Assembly (NCBI RefSeq): GCF_000720455.1
Contig: NZ_JOAK01000009.1
Location: 124,001 to 188,000, forward strand
Source of the DNA: Streptomyces virginiae
GTDB lineage: Bacteria > Actinomycetota > Actinomycetes > Streptomycetales > Streptomycetaceae
Direction: 5' to 3'
Length of the DNA: 64,000 bases
Of the stretch, positions 48,525-56,958 are shown in pieces. The stretch's first letter is position 1; each line of letters begins with the position of its first letter. The notes under the pieces were generated by a model. It searched no databases. It was not told where the DNA came from and saw nothing but the letters and a program-made list of their open reading frames with translations. Made by a program: the position numbers and the translations under genes.

Positions 48525-49559
48525 CTACAGGGAGCGGTCGGCGGCGGTCGCGGCCAGCCCGCTCAGCGCGGACCGGGCCTCCGGGGGCATCGCGGCGAAG
48601 TCCAGTGCGGCCTCGGCCCGGCCGATGCGTTCGCGGATCATGTCCTCGACCTGCTGTCTGGCCCCGCACCGCTCCATCAGCTCGCGGACCGACGAGGCCT
48701 CCTCCGCTTCCAGCTCCGGGTTGCCGACCAGCTTCGCGAGGAGCCGGCGGTCGTCGGGCCCGGCCGCCGCCACGGTCAGCGCGAGCAGCGCCGTGGGTTT
48801 GGCGTCCCGCAGGTCGTCCAGGTTCGACTTGCCGGTCCGCGCGGGGTCGCCGAAGGTCCCCAGCAGGTCGTCGCGCAGCTGGAAGGCCTCGCCGAGCGGG
48901 AGGCCGTAGCCGGAGAAGGCGTCCAGCAGGGCGCGGGAGCCGCCGCCGAGGGTGGCGCCCAGGTGCAGCGGCCGCTCCACCGTGTACTTGGCCGTCTTGA
49001 AGCGGGCTACCTCCAGGGACTCCGCCACCAGCGGTTGCCGGTGCGCTCGCGCATCGGTGCGCAGCACCTCCAGGAACTCGCCGGCCATCGTCTCGCGCAG
49101 CAGGGTCGACCAGAGCGGAACGGTCCGGGCCAGGTAGGCGCCGGGCAGCCCGCAGGAGGTGAAGACGTGCCCGGCGTACCCCATCAGCAGGTCGCCGAGG
49201 ATCATCGCGAGGGCGGTGGAACGCTGCCCGTTCGCGGCGAAGGCGGCGTGCGCGGTGAGCTGCCCGTGCCGCATCCGGCTGTCGTCGATGATGTCGTCGT
49301 GGGTGCAGGCCGCCGCGTGGACGAGCTCCATCGCGGCCGCGGCCCGGATCACCCCTTCGCAGTCCGGCTGCCCGGCCGCCCGCCACCCCCAGTACAGGAA
49401 CGCGGCCCGGATCCGCTTGCCGCGGGCCAGGGACCGGCGTAACTGCTCCGAGAGCGGCGTGAGTTCGGCGTGCAGGCCGAGCAGGGCCCGCTCCTCCTCG
49501 TCGGCCAGCCGGACCAGCACCTCGTCGATGCGTTCCTTGAAGCCGGTGTGGTCATGCAC
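48525..49559 (-). CDS. Polyprenyl diphosphate synthase (trans-prenyltransferase)
   Basis: 344 residues from GTG 49559, overlapping the upstream gene by 8 nt. The first aspartate-rich motif is HDDIIDD (about residue 88). The second is QLRDDLLG (about residue 226), with Gly at the last position as in many actinomycete enzymes. The family condenses IPP with allylic diphosphates, usually to C15-C20 or longer; chain length cannot be told reliably. The operon with an MpaB-type oxygenase suggests a dedicated isoprenoid pathway. Confidence 0.92.
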   Translation of the reverse strand: MHDHTGFKERIDEVLVRLADEEERALLGLHAELTPLSEQLRRSLARGKRIRAAFLYWGWRAAGQPDCEGVIRAAAAMELVHAAACTHDDIIDDSRMRHGQLTAHAAFAANGQRSTALAMILGDLLMGYAGHVFTSCGLPGAYLARTVPLWSTLLRETMAGEFLEVLRTDARAHRQPLVAESLEVARFKTAKYTVERPLHLGATLGGGSRALLDAFSGYGLPLGEAFQLRDDLLGTFGDPARTGKSNLDDLRDAKPTALLALTVAAAGPDDRRLLAKLVGNPELEAEEASSVRELMERCGARQQVEDMIRERIGRAEAALDFAAMPPEARSALSGLAATAADRSL

Positions 49560-49902
49560 AGGGGCGGCCCTCGGAGGTGGTCCGCTCCGCGGCGCGCCGG
49601 GCCATGGTCTCCAGGTAGTTCTCGTTGCCCATGCCCGCCCGGCGGGTGGCCAGTTCGCCGCGCTTGCGCAGCTCCACCACTCCGTCGGTGAGCAGTTCGC
49701 GCAGGTCGGCGCGGCGCAGCGCGTCCTGTGCGCGGTCGGCGGTCTGCCGCAGCTGGTCGAGGGCCAGGTCGGCCACCCCGGCGGCGAGCAGCGTCAGGAG
49801 TTCCAGGGACGCGGCGGCGGAGCCGGCGCCCGCGGACCGCTCCTGCCGCTGCCGCTCCTGTTCCCGCTGGTGGGCACTCTGGTCGTGTTCGGTCTGGGAC
49901 AT
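49552..49902 (-). CDS. Small helical, charged protein coupled to the polyprenyl synthase
   Basis: 116 residues. After a Gln/Glu/Arg-rich N-terminus (SQTEHDQSAHQREQERQRQERS) come amphipathic helices (LELLTLLAAGVADLALDQLRQTADRAQDALRRADLRELLTDGVVELRKRGELATRR). No catalytic motif. Its stop overlaps the prenyl synthase start, so the two are translated together; an accessory or scaffold role is inferred. AGGAG lies 11 nt before the ATG. Confidence 0.75.
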   Translation of the reverse strand: MSQTEHDQSAHQREQERQRQERSAGAGSAAASLELLTLLAAGVADLALDQLRQTADRAQDALRRADLRELLTDGVVELRKRGELATRRAGMGNENYLETMARRAAERTTSEGRPCA

Positions 49903-49939
49903 GCTCGGGTGCACTCCTGGTCGCGTCGTGGCATCGGAA

Positions 49940-49973
49940 GGGGCGGCCACCGGATTCCTCCGGTGGCCGCCCC
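49940..49973 (-). terminator. Perfect 15-bp hairpin closing the glycosidase operon
   Basis: GGGGCGGCCACCGGA (49940-49954) pairs exactly with 49959-49973 around TTCC. It lies 144 nt after the GH89 stop and 38 nt before the start of the small-protein gene, so it separates the two minus-strand units. Confidence 0.8.
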
Positions 49974-50116
49974 TGGTCTTCTCCGGGCCAGTCAACCGAG
50001 TGCCGTCCCCGCACGACGAACCGCGGCCGGGGATCTCCCTCGCACGAGCGCGGACTTTCCTCCTGGAGGGTGATCATCACCGCGTTGGACGATCACCACC
50101 GCCCCGGTGGTGTAGG

Positions 50117-52393
50117 TCAGCCGGTGGCCGCGGCCGGGAGGGCCGCCGCCACGGCCGTGGCCAGCCGGTACGGGTCCCCGCCAGGCCGGTCCGGGTGCCG
50201 GGTGGTCCGCCCGGCCCATTCCTCCTCGAAGGCGTGCCAGTCGATCTCCCGCGGCGCGGCCCCGCCGACCAGTGCCTCGTCCAGCGTCGCGAAGTAGGCC
50301 GTCCACCGGCGGGCGTACAACTCCGAGATCAGGCCGCTCCATTCACGGTTGGCGTAGTCGTGCAGGAAGCCGCCCTCGCTGGTGCTGCGCCGGCCCCACA
50401 CGCTCAGCAGCGAGCGGGCGTCGTACTCGTACCGGTCCTGCTCGGCCCGGTCGGCGCCGTGGGAACGGGCCCGGGACAGCCACGTCCCGAGGAGGAGGTT
50501 CGGGTCGGAGCCGGTCACCTGGTCGAGCAGCCGCATCCCGTCCTGCCACTCGGCCGTCAGCGTGCGGAAGCGGGCCAGGTCCTTGGCCTCGTAGGCCGCC
50601 TTGATCTTCGGCAGCAGTACCCGCGAGTGGTTGGCGAGGGCCTGCCGCGCGGTGTCCACCAGGTCGAAGCGGTACGCGCTGGAGCGGCGCAGCGCCGGAT
50701 CCACCCTCAGCAGGTGGTCCAGGGCCCTGCGCACCGAACCGGCCGGATACCGCATGGACTTGGGGCTCCAGTACGCCGCCCCCACCGCGGACAGGCTCGG
50801 CCGGGCGCTGAACAGGCTGTCCTGCGACTCCGACCACAGCCCCGAGGAGGTGCTGTACGGGCCCTTGCGCAGCTCCTCCCAGGCGGCGGCGGCCTCGGCG
50901 TCGGGGCGGCCGTAGCGGCGGGCCGCGAAACCGGCGAACCACGTGCGCTGGTCGATCGGCCCGGCATCCCAGGCGAGGTCGGTGAAGAGGTCGAACGCCG
51001 CCGGATTGGTCCCGGTGGCCTCCGGCAGGTAGGCGATCCCGGTCAGCGCGCTGTTGTTCTTGGCCCGCCAGGGGCCGAAGCGTTCCAGCCACACCGAGGT
51101 GTTCGCGCCGATCGTGGTGTGTCCGCCGAAGTTGTAGATGGTGCCCATCGCGTACGGGGCGCCGCCCCACCGGGTCTCGCGGTCCAGCCGGTTGTACCGG
51201 TCGGACAGCCCGTCGAGGATCAGCAGTTTCGAGGTGTCGACCCCGGCCAACAGCTCCGCGGTCGGGTCGTCCTGCCAGCCCAGAACGGCCCACAGCGCCC
51301 CCGGGTGGGCGGCGTGCAGCGCGCCCTGGATGGCGCCCGCCGCCGCGCCGACGTCGACGGAGCCGGTTCGGCCGCCCTCGTGCAGCGGGCTCATCCGGTA
51401 CATCGAGCTGTCGCCGAACACCGCGCGCTGCTCCGCGTAGTAGGCGGCGGCCAGCTTGGTGAAGACCGGCGAGGCGGGGTCCAGCCAGTCCGGGCGGTCG
51501 AAGCCCGCCCAGTCGCCCTGCGCGACCGTGGCCGCCCCGGCGTTGCGCGCGGCGAAGCCGGCCGGCACGGTGCCGAAGTAGCCGGGCAGCACCGGGGTCA
51601 TGCCGAGGCCGCGCAGCTGCTCGGCGATCCGGCCGCCGAGCTCGGCGCGTTCGCGCATCAGCCGCTCGGTGACCGGGCCGCCGAAGCCGCTGAGGTTCTG
51701 CAGCAGCCACCAGCTCTGGTGGCCCGGGCCGGGGATCCACTGCCGCAGCTCCTCGGCGGAGTATCCGAACCGCTGGAGCGCCCGGTAGTACGGGTACTCC
51801 GCCCCGACCTGCACGAACACCTCGTTGATGCCGTGCAGGGCGAGCAGGTCGATCTGCCGCTGGTGTTCCTCGAAGGTGCGGTACGGGCCCGAGTACCCGT
51901 CGTCGGTGTCGTTGAGGGCGTACCGGTGGGGGACCTGCGCGCTGCGGGTGACCGGCGCCGGTACGGCCGGCAGCCGGGCGGGCAGCATGCCGATGCTGTC
52001 GCCGGGCCAGCCGATGTCGGCGCCTGCGACGTGCTGGAGGTACCAGCCGACGCCCGTGAGCAGGGTGGCTCCGGTGCTGCCGCGCACCGTGACGGCCCCG
52101 GCGGTCCCGGACACCGTGAAGGTGTCGGCGCCGGCGGCCGGGTCGGGCACCAGGGTGAACTGCCCGGCGTGCCGCGGGAGAAGCCGCTCCAGGGCGGCGC
52201 GCGCGGGCGCGGTGTCGAAGGTCGCGGCACTGGGGGCACCGGTGTGCGCATGCGCCCCCGCCAGGGGCCGTACGTCGGCCCGTGCGGGCGATCCCGCGCA
52301 GATCACGGCCAGCAGCGCCGCGGGGAGCGCGGCGAGGGCGACCGGGCGGGTGGCGGGCAGGCGGCGCCCGCTTCGTGGCATCGGGTTCCTCAT
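50117..52393 (-). CDS. Secreted alpha-N-acetylglucosaminidase (GH89)
   Basis: 758 residues with a signal peptide (ATRPVALAALPAALLAVICAGSPARA). GH89 phrases run through the protein: GVGWYLQHVAGADIGWPGDSI, RYALNDTDDGYSGPYRTFEEHQRQIDLLALHGINEVFVQVG, and WLLQNLSGFGGPV. The family removes terminal alpha-GlcNAc, as from mucin glycans or heparan sulfate fragments (human NAGLU). It begins 16 nt after the alpha-galactosidase stop, so both are likely one message for host- or mucin-type glycan breakdown. Confidence 0.92.
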   Translation of the reverse strand: MRNPMPRSGRRLPATRPVALAALPAALLAVICAGSPARADVRPLAGAHAHTGAPSAATFDTAPARAALERLLPRHAGQFTLVPDPAAGADTFTVSGTAGAVTVRGSTGATLLTGVGWYLQHVAGADIGWPGDSIGMLPARLPAVPAPVTRSAQVPHRYALNDTDDGYSGPYRTFEEHQRQIDLLALHGINEVFVQVGAEYPYYRALQRFGYSAEELRQWIPGPGHQSWWLLQNLSGFGGPVTERLMRERAELGGRIAEQLRGLGMTPVLPGYFGTVPAGFAARNAGAATVAQGDWAGFDRPDWLDPASPVFTKLAAAYYAEQRAVFGDSSMYRMSPLHEGGRTGSVDVGAAAGAIQGALHAAHPGALWAVLGWQDDPTAELLAGVDTSKLLILDGLSDRYNRLDRETRWGGAPYAMGTIYNFGGHTTIGANTSVWLERFGPWRAKNNSALTGIAYLPEATGTNPAAFDLFTDLAWDAGPIDQRTWFAGFAARRYGRPDAEAAAAWEELRKGPYSTSSGLWSESQDSLFSARPSLSAVGAAYWSPKSMRYPAGSVRRALDHLLRVDPALRRSSAYRFDLVDTARQALANHSRVLLPKIKAAYEAKDLARFRTLTAEWQDGMRLLDQVTGSDPNLLLGTWLSRARSHGADRAEQDRYEYDARSLLSVWGRRSTSEGGFLHDYANREWSGLISELYARRWTAYFATLDEALVGGAAPREIDWHAFEEEWAGRTTRHPDRPGGDPYRLATAVAAALPAAATG

Positions 52394-52409
52394 CCGTTCG
52401 CTCGGGTCG

Positions 52410-54098
52410 TCAGACCGGCAGGGACCAGGCCTGGTCGACCCGGTGCTCGCCGCAGGGGGTCAGCCGCAGCCGTTCGGCCGGGGCGTCGGGAGTGGCGGCC
52501 CGGGCGGGCGCGGTCAGGCACAGGCCGCCGGCCTCCTCCACGAGGGTCCCGTCGCGGCGGTGGGACCAGCTCTGGCCGGGCTGCCCGCTGTTCCCCGGTG
52601 CGCAGTCGGCCAGCTCCACGAGGCCGTCCTCGCCGGCGGACAGGCATTCGCCGGCCAGCCGCAGGCGGGAGTCCTCGCCCAGGAACCACCGCTGGTCGGG
52701 GGCTCCGGTGCAGCCCGCCATCACGACCGCGCCGACACCGCTGGTGTTGGCCCCGTCGGCGCACCGGGCGCCGTCACCGACGATCTGCCCGGTCGGCACG
52801 GCCTCGGAGCAGCCGCGCGGGCTGAGCCGCCACACGGCGGTGTCGTGGCCGGCCAGCTTCCCGGTCAGCGCGTCGGAGACCTCGGTGCGCGCACCGCTCC
52901 ACAGGTCCTGGGCGTCGGCCGTGCAGTCGTTCAGGCCGATCTCGTCGAGCGGGACCCTGATGTCGCGGGTGTTCGCCGAGCGGTTGAGCACGGCCACCGC
53001 CCGGTCGCCGTTCGCGAGCGGACGGACCAGGATCTCGAAGGTGGCGTTCGAGGAAACGACGGCGCCCTGACGGCCCATCGGGTCCTGGTCCAGCGCGATC
53101 AGCCGGGTGTTGCCGAGGGCGGCGAGCCCGGCGGGGGTCAGCTTCGAGACGTCGGAGGACAGGATGAAGGGGGCCGCCATCATGGACCAGAGGGCGACCT
53201 GGCTGCGGCTCTCGGCCGCCGTGAGGCCGGGGGAGCCGGCGATCAGGAAGTCGGGGTCGTTCCAGTTGCCGGGGCCGGCGTACCGGCCGAGCCAGCGGTT
53301 GTAGCCGTAGTTGCCCAGCACCGAACTCCACCGCGAGGTGGCGGGCGTGGCCGGGTTGTAGACCTTGATGTCCTTGCCCTCGCGCCACAGCTGGCCGGTC
53401 TCGCCGACCCAGCCGAGCACCTTGTGCCAGTCGGAGCCGCCCCACTCGCCCTGCTGGAAGTAGGCGGGCGCGGAGGCCGACAGGACCATGTCCCGGCCGC
53501 TCTCGCGCAGTGCCTTCGCGACGGCGTTGTAGGCGTCCCGGTAGGCCTGCTCCTTCGTGCGGCCCTCCGGCACCCACAGGTTGCAGCCGTCCATCTTGAC
53601 GTAGTCGACCTTCCAGGACGCGAACTGCCGTGCGTCCCGGGCGTAGTGGTCGGCTCCGCCGCCCTCGGGGGAGCCGCTGCCGGGGTACTTCTCGCACGTG
53701 AGGGAGCCGGCGTCCTGGTAGATGCCGAACTTCAGTCCCTTGGCGTGCAGGTACTCGCCGAGCCAGGCCATGCCGTGCGGGAACTTGGCGGTGTCGACCA
53801 CCAGGTTGCCCCGCGCGTCGCGGCTCTTGGTCATCCAGCAGTCGTCGACGGTCACCGTGTCGTAGCCCTTGGCGGCGAGCCCCGTCGAGACGAGGGCGTC
53901 GGCGTTGGCGACCACCTTGGCCTCGTCGATGTCGCACATGTAGTGCGCCCAGTTGTTCCAGCCCATGGGAGGGGTGAGCGCGAGCGGGGTGTCCGAGGTC
54001 GCCCGGGGCTCGGCCGCCACCGGGGCGGGGGAGAGCGCGAGGGCGAACAGGGCGGCCGCGGTCAGGCAGGGGAGCGTTGCGCGCAGGCGAGGCGGCAC
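52410..54098 (-). CDS. Secreted alpha-galactosidase (GH27) with C-terminal ricin-type lectin domain
   Basis: 562 residues from GTG 54098 (AAGGAG 5 nt upstream). After the signal peptide, GH27 motifs are plain: LTPPMGWNNWAHYMCDI, the nucleophile Asp in YVKMDGCN, and the acid/base region GNWNDPDFLI. A beta-sandwich follows, then a CBM13/ricin-B-like tail with QxW repeats (DQRWFLGEDSRLRLAGECL; VDQAWSLPV). It releases terminal alpha-galactose; the lectin tail would bind galactose-rich polymers. Confidence 0.92.
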   Translation of the reverse strand: MPPRLRATLPCLTAAALFALALSPAPVAAEPRATSDTPLALTPPMGWNNWAHYMCDIDEAKVVANADALVSTGLAAKGYDTVTVDDCWMTKSRDARGNLVVDTAKFPHGMAWLGEYLHAKGLKFGIYQDAGSLTCEKYPGSGSPEGGGADHYARDARQFASWKVDYVKMDGCNLWVPEGRTKEQAYRDAYNAVAKALRESGRDMVLSASAPAYFQQGEWGGSDWHKVLGWVGETGQLWREGKDIKVYNPATPATSRWSSVLGNYGYNRWLGRYAGPGNWNDPDFLIAGSPGLTAAESRSQVALWSMMAAPFILSSDVSKLTPAGLAALGNTRLIALDQDPMGRQGAVVSSNATFEILVRPLANGDRAVAVLNRSANTRDIRVPLDEIGLNDCTADAQDLWSGARTEVSDALTGKLAGHDTAVWRLSPRGCSEAVPTGQIVGDGARCADGANTSGVGAVVMAGCTGAPDQRWFLGEDSRLRLAGECLSAGEDGLVELADCAPGNSGQPGQSWSHRRDGTLVEEAGGLCLTAPARAATPDAPAERLRLTPCGEHRVDQAWSLPV

Positions 54099-54228
54099 TG
54101 GGTCTCCTTGACGGATGGACAGTCGTGCGACCAGTGCAGCGAGGCGACTACTCAGTGTCAACACAAGTCGCCGGTTGTCGTGTGATGACCAGCAATATGG
54201 CTGCAATTGATGTCACACCAAAGAGTCG

Positions 54229-54251
54229 ATACGTCGTATGATACGGTGTAT
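54229..54251. promoter_or_regulatory. Double TetR-type operator directly before a TetR gene
   Basis: ATACGTCGTAT (54229-54239, an exact palindrome) and ATACGGTGTAT (54241-54251) are 12 bp apart and end 2 nt before the ATG. A TATGAT -10 like hexamer (54237-54242) lies between them. ATACGGTGTA also occurs in the other TetR control region at 18987-18996. Confidence 0.7.
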
Positions 54252-54253
54252 CT

Positions 54254-54895
54254 ATGCCGAGGAGATCCGAAGCCCTGGACCGTGCGACCCCCGAGGCCGT
54301 CGCCGTCGCCGCCCTGCGGATCCTCGACGAGGAAGGGCCGCAACGGCTCAGCTTCCGCACCCTCGCCGACCGGCTCGACGTCTCCCACGCCACCGTCCAG
54401 CGCCGCTGCGTCGACCTCGCCGGACTGCTCGACCTGTGCACCGAGCACCTGGCCGCACAGCTCCCCGAGATCCCCGCCGGCACCGACTGGGCCGAGGCCA
54501 CCGAGCAGCGGTTCCGCGCGCTGTACCTGCTGCTCACCGCCCACCCCGGCCTGCTCGTGCTGCGCGGCGGCCGGCCCTGGCTCGGCTGGCAGCTGCTGGC
54601 CCGGCTCGTCGAGCCCGCCCTCGCCGACAGCGTCGCCGCGGGGATGACCGTCACCGGGGCGTTCACCGCATACCGCCGCATGTACCTGCTCACCCTGGGC
54701 AGCGCGGCCTTCGTGGACCACCGGGATCCGGCCGGCGTCACCTCCGCCTCGCGCGCCGCCCTGGCCGCGCTGGATCCCGAGGAGTTCCCCGTGCTCTCCG
54801 GCGGACTGCCCGACGTACTGCCGGCCCTGACGGACCACGAGGTGTACTACGGCGCCTTGCGCCAGCTGATCGAGGCCGCCCGGCCCGCCACCTGA
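54254..54895 (+). CDS. TetR-family transcriptional regulator
   Basis: 213 residues. The helix-turn-helix is EAVAVAALRILDEEGPQRLSFRTLADRLDVSHATVQRRC. The C-terminal domain is of the TetR_C type. There is no ribosome binding site between the operator and the ATG, so the message may be leaderless. Its stop overlaps the next in-frame ATG (TGATG), so it is coupled to the dehydratase. It is divergent from the glycosidase genes and may also act on them. Confidence 0.9.
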   Translation: MPRRSEALDRATPEAVAVAALRILDEEGPQRLSFRTLADRLDVSHATVQRRCVDLAGLLDLCTEHLAAQLPEIPAGTDWAEATEQRFRALYLLLTAHPGLLVLRGGRPWLGWQLLARLVEPALADSVAAGMTVTGAFTAYRRMYLLTLGSAAFVDHRDPAGVTSASRAALAALDPEEFPVLSGGLPDVLPALTDHEVYYGALRQLIEAARPAT

Positions 54896-54909
54896 TGGGG
54901 AGACCGACC

Positions 54910-55887
54910 ATGGAACGTCCGCAGCATCCGCAGCATCCGCGGCATCCGCAGCAGCTCGACTACGCCGCCGTGCGCGCCGCCGCCGCGCGGATCGCCGGCG
55001 GGGTACGGCCCGTCACGGTGGCGCCCGCGGCCGACGGCGTCTGGTACGCCCTGGAGTACCTCCAGCACACCGGTACCTTCAAGGCGCGCGGCGCCCGCAA
55101 CTTCCTCGCCGCCCACCACGAGGCCGGCGCCCTCCCGGCCGCCGGTGTCACCATCGCCTCCGGCGGCAACGCCGGGCTCGCCTGCGCCTGGGCGGCCCGC
55201 GCGCTGGCCGTGCCCGCGACGGTCTTCCTGCCCGCCAACGCCCCGCGCGTGAAGGTGGAACGGCTGCGCGGCTACGGCGCCGACGTCCGGCTCGTCGGCG
55301 ACCGGTACGCCGAGGCGCAGGCCGCCTGCCAGGAGTTCGCCGCCGCGAGCGGCGCGCTGAGCAGCCACGCGTACGACCACCCGCTCATCGCGGCCGGCGC
55401 CGGGACCCTGCTCGACGAGATCCGCGAGGCCCTGCCCGGGCTGGACACCGTGGTCGTCGCGGTGGGCGGCGGCGGACTGTTCGCGGGAGTGGCCACGGCC
55501 GCGCGCGAACACGGCGTACGGGTGGTCGCGGCCGAACCGGAGAACTGCCGGGCCCTGAACGCGGCCCTGGAGGCGGGCCGGGTCGTCGACGTCGCCGTGG
55601 ACTCCGTCGCCGCCGACTCCCTGGGGGCCACCCGAGTCTCGGCCGACGCACTGGCCGCAGCGCAGGAGAAGGACGTGACGTCGGTCCTGGTGGCGGACGA
55701 GGCGATCACGGCGGCGCGGCGCGCCGTGTGGGAGGAGCACCGGATCGTGGTGGAGGCGGGCGCGGCCACCGCCCTGGCGGCGCTGCGCGGCGCGCCGGAG
55801 CCGCTGGGGGAGCGGGTCGCCGTCATCCTCTGCGGGGCCAACACGGACCCCGGGGACCTGACGGACCCGGCGGACCCCGCGGCCTGA
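54910..55887 (+). CDS. PLP-dependent threonine/serine dehydratase-like enzyme
   Basis: 325 residues. ATG 54910 is behind GGGGAG; an in-frame ATG at 54895 is possible. The PLP lysine is Lys58 in TGTFKARGARNF, the substrate-carboxylate loop SGGNAGLA and the phosphate loop GGGGLFAG are present. The C-terminal ACT-like domain of biosynthetic IlvA is absent, so this is a catabolic or racemase-like member. The N-terminus has a His-Pro-Gln repeat (PQHPQHPRHPQQ). Confidence 0.88.
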   Translation: MERPQHPQHPRHPQQLDYAAVRAAAARIAGGVRPVTVAPAADGVWYALEYLQHTGTFKARGARNFLAAHHEAGALPAAGVTIASGGNAGLACAWAARALAVPATVFLPANAPRVKVERLRGYGADVRLVGDRYAEAQAACQEFAAASGALSSHAYDHPLIAAGAGTLLDEIREALPGLDTVVVAVGGGGLFAGVATAAREHGVRVVAAEPENCRALNAALEAGRVVDVAVDSVAADSLGATRVSADALAAAQEKDVTSVLVADEAITAARRAVWEEHRIVVEAGAATALAALRGAPEPLGERVAVILCGANTDPGDLTDPADPAA

Positions 55888-55892
55888 GGCCG

Positions 55893-55919
55893 CCGCCCGC
55901 CCGGAGCCCGGGCGGGTGG
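55893..55919. terminator. Bidirectional hairpin between the dehydratase and the stress protein
   Basis: A 12-bp stem (55893-55904 with 55908-55919, one G-T pair) with loop AGC lies between the two convergent stop codons. Confidence 0.7.
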
Positions 55920-55923
55920 GCGG

Positions 55924-56397
55924 TCAGTCGCCGGCCTCGGCCTCGCCCTCGCGGACGACCACGACCGTGCCGGCGGAGTACTGCACGACCTGCTGGCTCA
56001 CCGAGCCCAGCAAGGCGCCCTTGAACCCGCCGTACCCACGGGTCCCGACCACCGTCAGGTCCGCCTCCTTCGAGGCGTCCACCAGGACCTGCGCCGGCGA
56101 GCCCTGCTCGACGCGGCGGAAGACCGGCACGCCGGGGGAGGCCCCGACGGCCGCGGTGACGGTGTCCGCCAGCTTCCGGCGGGCCGCCTCCTCGGCCGTC
56201 ACCGCCTCCTGCTCGGCGAACTGGGCCTCCGCCATGCCGATGGCGAAGGGGTTGCGGTTCCACTCCCAGGCCATCACGGCGTGCACGCGGCCGCCGATCA
56301 GCCGGGCCTGCTCCACGGCCCAGCGCACGGCCTCCTTGGAGTGGTCGGAACCGTCCACGCCGACGACGATCAGGGGCTCGACGGTGTGCTCGCTCAC
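55924..56397 (-). CDS. Universal stress protein (UspA family)
   Basis: 157 residues from GTG 56397 with an AGGA site. The ATP-binding signature of the UspA fold is complete: VVGVDGSDHSKEA at the N-terminus and GTRGYGGFKGALLGSVSQQVVQYS near the C-terminus. Single-domain Usp proteins bind ATP and respond to stress or hypoxia. Confidence 0.92.
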   Translation of the reverse strand: MSEHTVEPLIVVGVDGSDHSKEAVRWAVEQARLIGGRVHAVMAWEWNRNPFAIGMAEAQFAEQEAVTAEEAARRKLADTVTAAVGASPGVPVFRRVEQGSPAQVLVDASKEADLTVVGTRGYGGFKGALLGSVSQQVVQYSAGTVVVVREGEAEAGD

Positions 56398-56447
56398 GGT
56401 GGGTTCCTCTCGTTCCGCCCGGAAGGTCGATCTTCTCCCTGTATACA

Positions 56448-56484
56448 CGCAACGCCGCGCCGACCTCGAACGACGATCGTTGCG
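56448..56484. promoter_or_regulatory. Inverted repeats in the divergent region of the stress-protein gene
   Basis: CGCAACG (56448-56454) faces CGTTGCG (56478-56484), and AACGACGATCGTT (56469-56481) is itself a dyad. They lie between the stress-protein gene and the small membrane-protein gene, so they may be an operator. Confidence 0.45.
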
Positions 56485-56587
56485 GCGGGTGACGACTTTC
56501 GAGGACAGCCCGCGGCCCGCGTCCCTTGCGAGGGTGTGGACGTCCAGGCGATCACCGCCGGACGTGAAGCGACTTGGAGGAACGGGC

Positions 56588-56953
56588 GTGGCTCAGCGCA
56601 AGGGTTGTCTGATCGGCTGCGGAGTGGCGCTGGTGCTGGGCATCGGCGTCCTCGCCGCGGTGGTCTTCGGCATGGGGAAGTTCCTCGACATGGCCGAGAA
56701 GACCGTGGTCGACCCCGCGGTCTACGAGGGCGTGAAGGCCGGCGACACGGAGAGCGACGTCCGGGCGAAGCTCCCGTCGGGCGAGAGCTTCGTCAAGGAA
56801 GCCCTCAAGGAGGGCGGCCCGGTCGAGCCCGAAGGCAGCACCTGCGCCTGGTACATATCCGGCGCCGACACCGAGCTGGGTTCGGAGACGGTGCTCCGCT
56901 TCTGCTTCAAGGACGGCAAGCTCGCGGAGAAGACCAAGTACCCCATGAAGTAG
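56588..56953 (+). CDS. Small membrane-anchored protein of unknown function
   Basis: 121 residues from GTG 56588; GGAGG at 56576-56580 is well placed. One transmembrane helix (GCLIGCGVALVLGIGVLAAVVFGM, residues 6-29) is followed by an exported domain with two cysteines (STCAWYISG and LRFCFKDGKL) that could form a disulfide. The region KAGDTESDVRAKLPSGESF resembles SmpA/BLIP-like modules (GMTxxxVxxxLG), which is only a suggestion. Confidence 0.75.
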   Translation: MAQRKGCLIGCGVALVLGIGVLAAVVFGMGKFLDMAEKTVVDPAVYEGVKAGDTESDVRAKLPSGESFVKEALKEGGPVEPEGSTCAWYISGADTELGSETVLRFCFKDGKLAEKTKYPMK

Positions 56954-56958
56954 GCGCG

